From Trema orientale (lineage: Eukaryota > Streptophyta > Magnoliopsida > Rosales > Cannabaceae), in assembly GCA_002914845.1 (NCBI GenBank), contig JXTC01000003.1:2413261-2477260 (forward strand): DNA of 64,000 nt, read 5' to 3'. The position numbers and the translations under genes were made by a program. This document shows, piece by piece, positions 61,318-64,000 of this stretch. A model generated the notes under the pieces. The model was given only the letters and a program-made list of their open reading frames with translations. It did no database searches and was not told the DNA's origin. Every line of letters starts with the position of its first letter. Positions within the stretch are counted from its first letter, which is position 1.

Positions 61318-61470
61318 AGAAACATTTTGAACTATGGTCCTTCTGTAGTTTTAACTATATATTCTGGTTTGTGCAAAATTACACTGTTATATTTAAAATC
61401 TCAGCAAGTATGTACTTTCTGAATAAAAATTGAATGATTTGTGTTTACTATTTTAAGTTATTATTATTAT
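61318..61470 (+). repeat. Dispersed repeat, copy A
   Basis: Shares AGTTTTAACTATATATTCTG-type sequence, TTTGTGCAAAATTA and GATTTGTG...TTTTAAGTTA with 63,764-63,945. Ends in an (ATT)n run at 61,459-61,490. Confidence 0.7.
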
Positions 61471-61536
61471 TATTATTATTATTGTTATTATTTGTTTAGG
61501 TGTCTACCTGTAGTCCCCGAAACTCAAAAAGCTTTA

Positions 61537-62005
61537 TGGCATGTTTACTAAAGAGTAATGAGAATGGTATATGGGTAATGATTCCCATACAAAGGTTTAC
61601 TAAAATATGAGAAAGTGGAAAATATGTGGGGCCCACACAAATTTAGGATAAAAGAATGGGAATACTTCTCACACTAACATTCTAAGGAGTCTGATTACCC
61701 ATAAACACTCATTTCCTCTTTTTTAATTATTAAAATTATAAAATATAATCTTACCCCAAAAAATCTATCTACTTTAAATCATACATACATTTAAAAGGAC
61801 AATTTAGTAAATATAACACATTCCCATTACTTTTCCTGGGTTAAGTAAACAAATGAATAGTATTCTAATGAATACGATTCTCATTCCTATTAGTTTTAAG
61901 TAAATGACATACTACAAATAATGATTCACATACTCTTCTATTTTATTCCCATTCATTTTTCCTTTTATTTATTCCGATTACAATTACAACGACGTAAATG
62001 TGCCA
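61537..62005. mobile_element. Tourist/PIF-like MITE with TTA TSD
   Basis: Ends TGGCATGTTTAC and, as complement of the right end, TGGCACATTTAC; flanked by TTA at 61,534-61,536 and 62,006-62,008, the duplication typical of PIF/Harbinger elements. Internal GAATGG/CCATTC blocks; no coding content. Confidence 0.7.
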
Positions 62006-62008
62006 TTA

Positions 62009-63289
62009 GTTATATTTTGATAGAATAATATGTTAAATATTTGGACAATCCCTAAAATACTCTTTATTTAGTTAAATACCACTTTTGAATATCTGTTTTC
62101 ATAAAACCCAAAAACTCACTTATAATTCTAAAATAGAAAAAAAGAAATCCTCGCTTTTTGTCAAAATTTTGACCAAAATAGTTTTCTAAATGACGAAAAT
62201 TTCCTTTAGATATTGATACCCAAACAACACATATATATTTAAAGAATCAATTTGAAAAACACATATATATTTCTTTTTAATAAAAACAATGAAAATATAT
62301 AAAGTAAACAATCTGATATACCCAAAGGAAAAATGATTATAATACTTGATGGTAATTTCCCTTTAATAACCATAAAGAACTATGTAAAAGGACGAAAAAG
62401 AAAATTAAAGCCCTGTTTGGTTAAGTTTTTGAACAAGCTCAAAGCACTTTCTTAATAATTTATAGACTAAAAGACATTTGGTAAAATCCATAAAAATGGA
62501 TTATTCGAGAATCTAGGCTATAGCCGCAGTAGAAAGCTGAAGTTGACTCAACCCAGTTTTAGTTTTTAGATTATGCGAGAATCATATGTGCCCAATTAGT
62601 AAAAATTTTGACATAACTTAAATAACCCTAGACAATTAAAGAAATTCCAAGAAGATATCCTCCGAGATAGGTGAGATGGAATTGATATTACCAACAAAAA
62701 AAAAAGGTGAGATGGAATTGGCGAGGGAGTATTCTCTTTCTCCTCCTCCAATAGTCTCGTGCTTCCACTGCCGAGCGAGATGGAGACTGAAGGAGAAATC
62801 CCGATAACTATCATTTTTTTCTAAAACTTTAGACACGACAAATCCAATGACTCCTATTCATGCCACCACCGTCGATACCAACACAAAGACCAGCTCTGGT
62901 GATTTCTTCTCCTACGACGATTGGAGAACAGGAGCAAAGGAAGTCTGACGGCATGCAATGGGCAGAGATCTAGTCAAAGATGGGAGATTTGGGACAAGAT
63001 CTAGTCGACTGGAAGTAGAAGTGGAAGTGGGGTCTTGGGTGGTAAAGAATCGGAATACGTGGGTCTTGATGGAAATGCACATATCCATTTTTCTTTTTCT
63101 TTTAGTTGCAGACACGGTAGGAAGAAAAAGAAAGTGACCTTTGTATTTTTAATTTCTTGTTTCATTTTTATTATTTTCATTAATTTTTTTACTCATATGT
63201 TTTTATTTTATTAAATGACAACATTAACCTTTCCAAAAGAAAGCCCAAATATTAATAAGCTCTATTCTGGTTATTTTATATTTACATAG
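62009..63289. other. No gene seen
   Basis: A CCCTGTTTGGTTAAG motif at about 62,412 looks like another MITE end, but its partner is not clear. A GC-richer patch at 62,690-63,060 gives no family-like protein. Confidence 0.5.
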
Positions 63290-63465
63290 TTATTCACCAT
63301 AAATTTTACCAAATACTTTAACACAATTTGTCTAAGTTTCAACACTTTAAAATTATAGTTTAACGAACACTCAACTACTTTACGCTGCAACAGATGTTTC
63401 CCTCATTACAGTTAAAAATGTTTCCTTTATAATCTACTGCTCTACCAAACTGGACCTAAAATCTC
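63290..63465 (-). mobile_element. MITE family copy (same family as 25,113-25,285)
   Basis: The reverse complement starts GGTCCAGTTTGGTAGAG and carries GCGTAAAGTAG and TAATTTTAAAGTGTTGAAAC in the same order as the 25-kb copy. Confidence 0.6.
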
Positions 63466-64000
63466 TAAACTAACAAATTGACATTTACCTATAAAAAAAA
63501 GAGTCATTAAGCTATAAATTAGTAAATATGATTATTTACTAATACCAATTTTAAAACAATAGACTTACACCGTAAATTATCAATAGAGATAAAAGGAATG
63601 TACCTGGTAGTAGGTCTTTCAAATATATGTAAGGGTATTTTAGATAATCATATAGTAAGGAAAACATTTGCTAGAAAAATCTATACTGCAGATAAGAGGA
63701 ACAACTTAAACGACAAAACAATGTGAGATTTAGAAAAGGGATAGTTGCAATATATATATATATTTTGAAGTATGATCTTTCCGTAATTTTAACTATATTT
63801 TTTAAATTGTGCAAAATATTTCTCCGTAATTTTAACTATATATTTTAGTTTGTGCAAAATTATACCTTCACATTTGAAATCTGTTCAAATTTTCACATTC
63901 TACGTTCAAATTTGGTGATTTGTGCTGACTGTTTTAAGTTATTTTTAATAGATTTTAACTATTATTGTCACACGCAAAATTAAGATATCTGCAATTAGGA
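63466..64000. other. No gene; dispersed repeat copy B at 63,764-63,945
   Basis: Copy B repeats the sequence seen at 61,318-61,470, with the segment CCGTAATTTTAACTATAT itself doubled (63,780 and 63,825). Confidence 0.6.

Overview
This is a stretch of plant nuclear genome, most likely from a dicot. It is AT-rich, has GT-AG introns, three recognisable plant protein-coding genes, and a dense load of plant retrotransposons, MITEs and microsatellites. I cannot name the species from sequence alone. I saw no tRNA, rRNA, CRISPR or prokaryotic feature.

Layout. (1) About 1-16,100, minus strand: the 5' half of a VPS13-type bridge-like lipid-transfer protein gene. 21 coding exons can be joined in frame (918 codons, chorein N-terminus through a PH domain), and the gene runs off the left edge. 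One intron is swollen to 6.5 kb by a LINE fragment, itself split by a decayed Ty1/copia element, which in turn carries a Mutator-like MITE. (2) 16.1-26.9 kb: gene-free, with a 2.4-kb solo LTR bounded by a perfect 5-bp duplication, an antisense LTR remnant, and small repeats. (3) 26,919-30,106, minus strand: an intact four-exon CHX-type cation/H+ antiporter gene (783 aa) with unusual residues at the catalytic positions. (4) 30.1-37.7 kb: a CACTA-like fragment between two copies of a 0.3-kb repeat, a fold-back element, a LINE 3' end and a MITE. (5) 37,721-38,501, minus strand: a two-exon FCS-like zinc finger (FLZ) gene of 164 aa. (6) 38.5-52.1 kb: gene-free, with MITEs, a minisatellite and a GC-richer ABRE/G-box island. 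(7) 52,083-58,288: a full-length but coding-dead L1-type LINE with a perfect 18-bp target-site duplication, with a MITE inserted in its poly(A) tail. (8) 58.3-64 kb: gene-free, with more MITEs and a second G-box cluster.

The three genes do not form a pathway: lipid transfer at membrane contacts, ion/pH homeostasis, and a small SnRK1-linked adaptor. Between them the window is mainly a record of transposon activity, and several nested insertions can be ordered in time. I found no convincing undescribed biological system. The items most worth checking are the VPS13 splice donor buried in a (CT)n tract, the altered CHX active-site motif, and the nested LINE/MITE and copia/MITE insertions with clean junctions.
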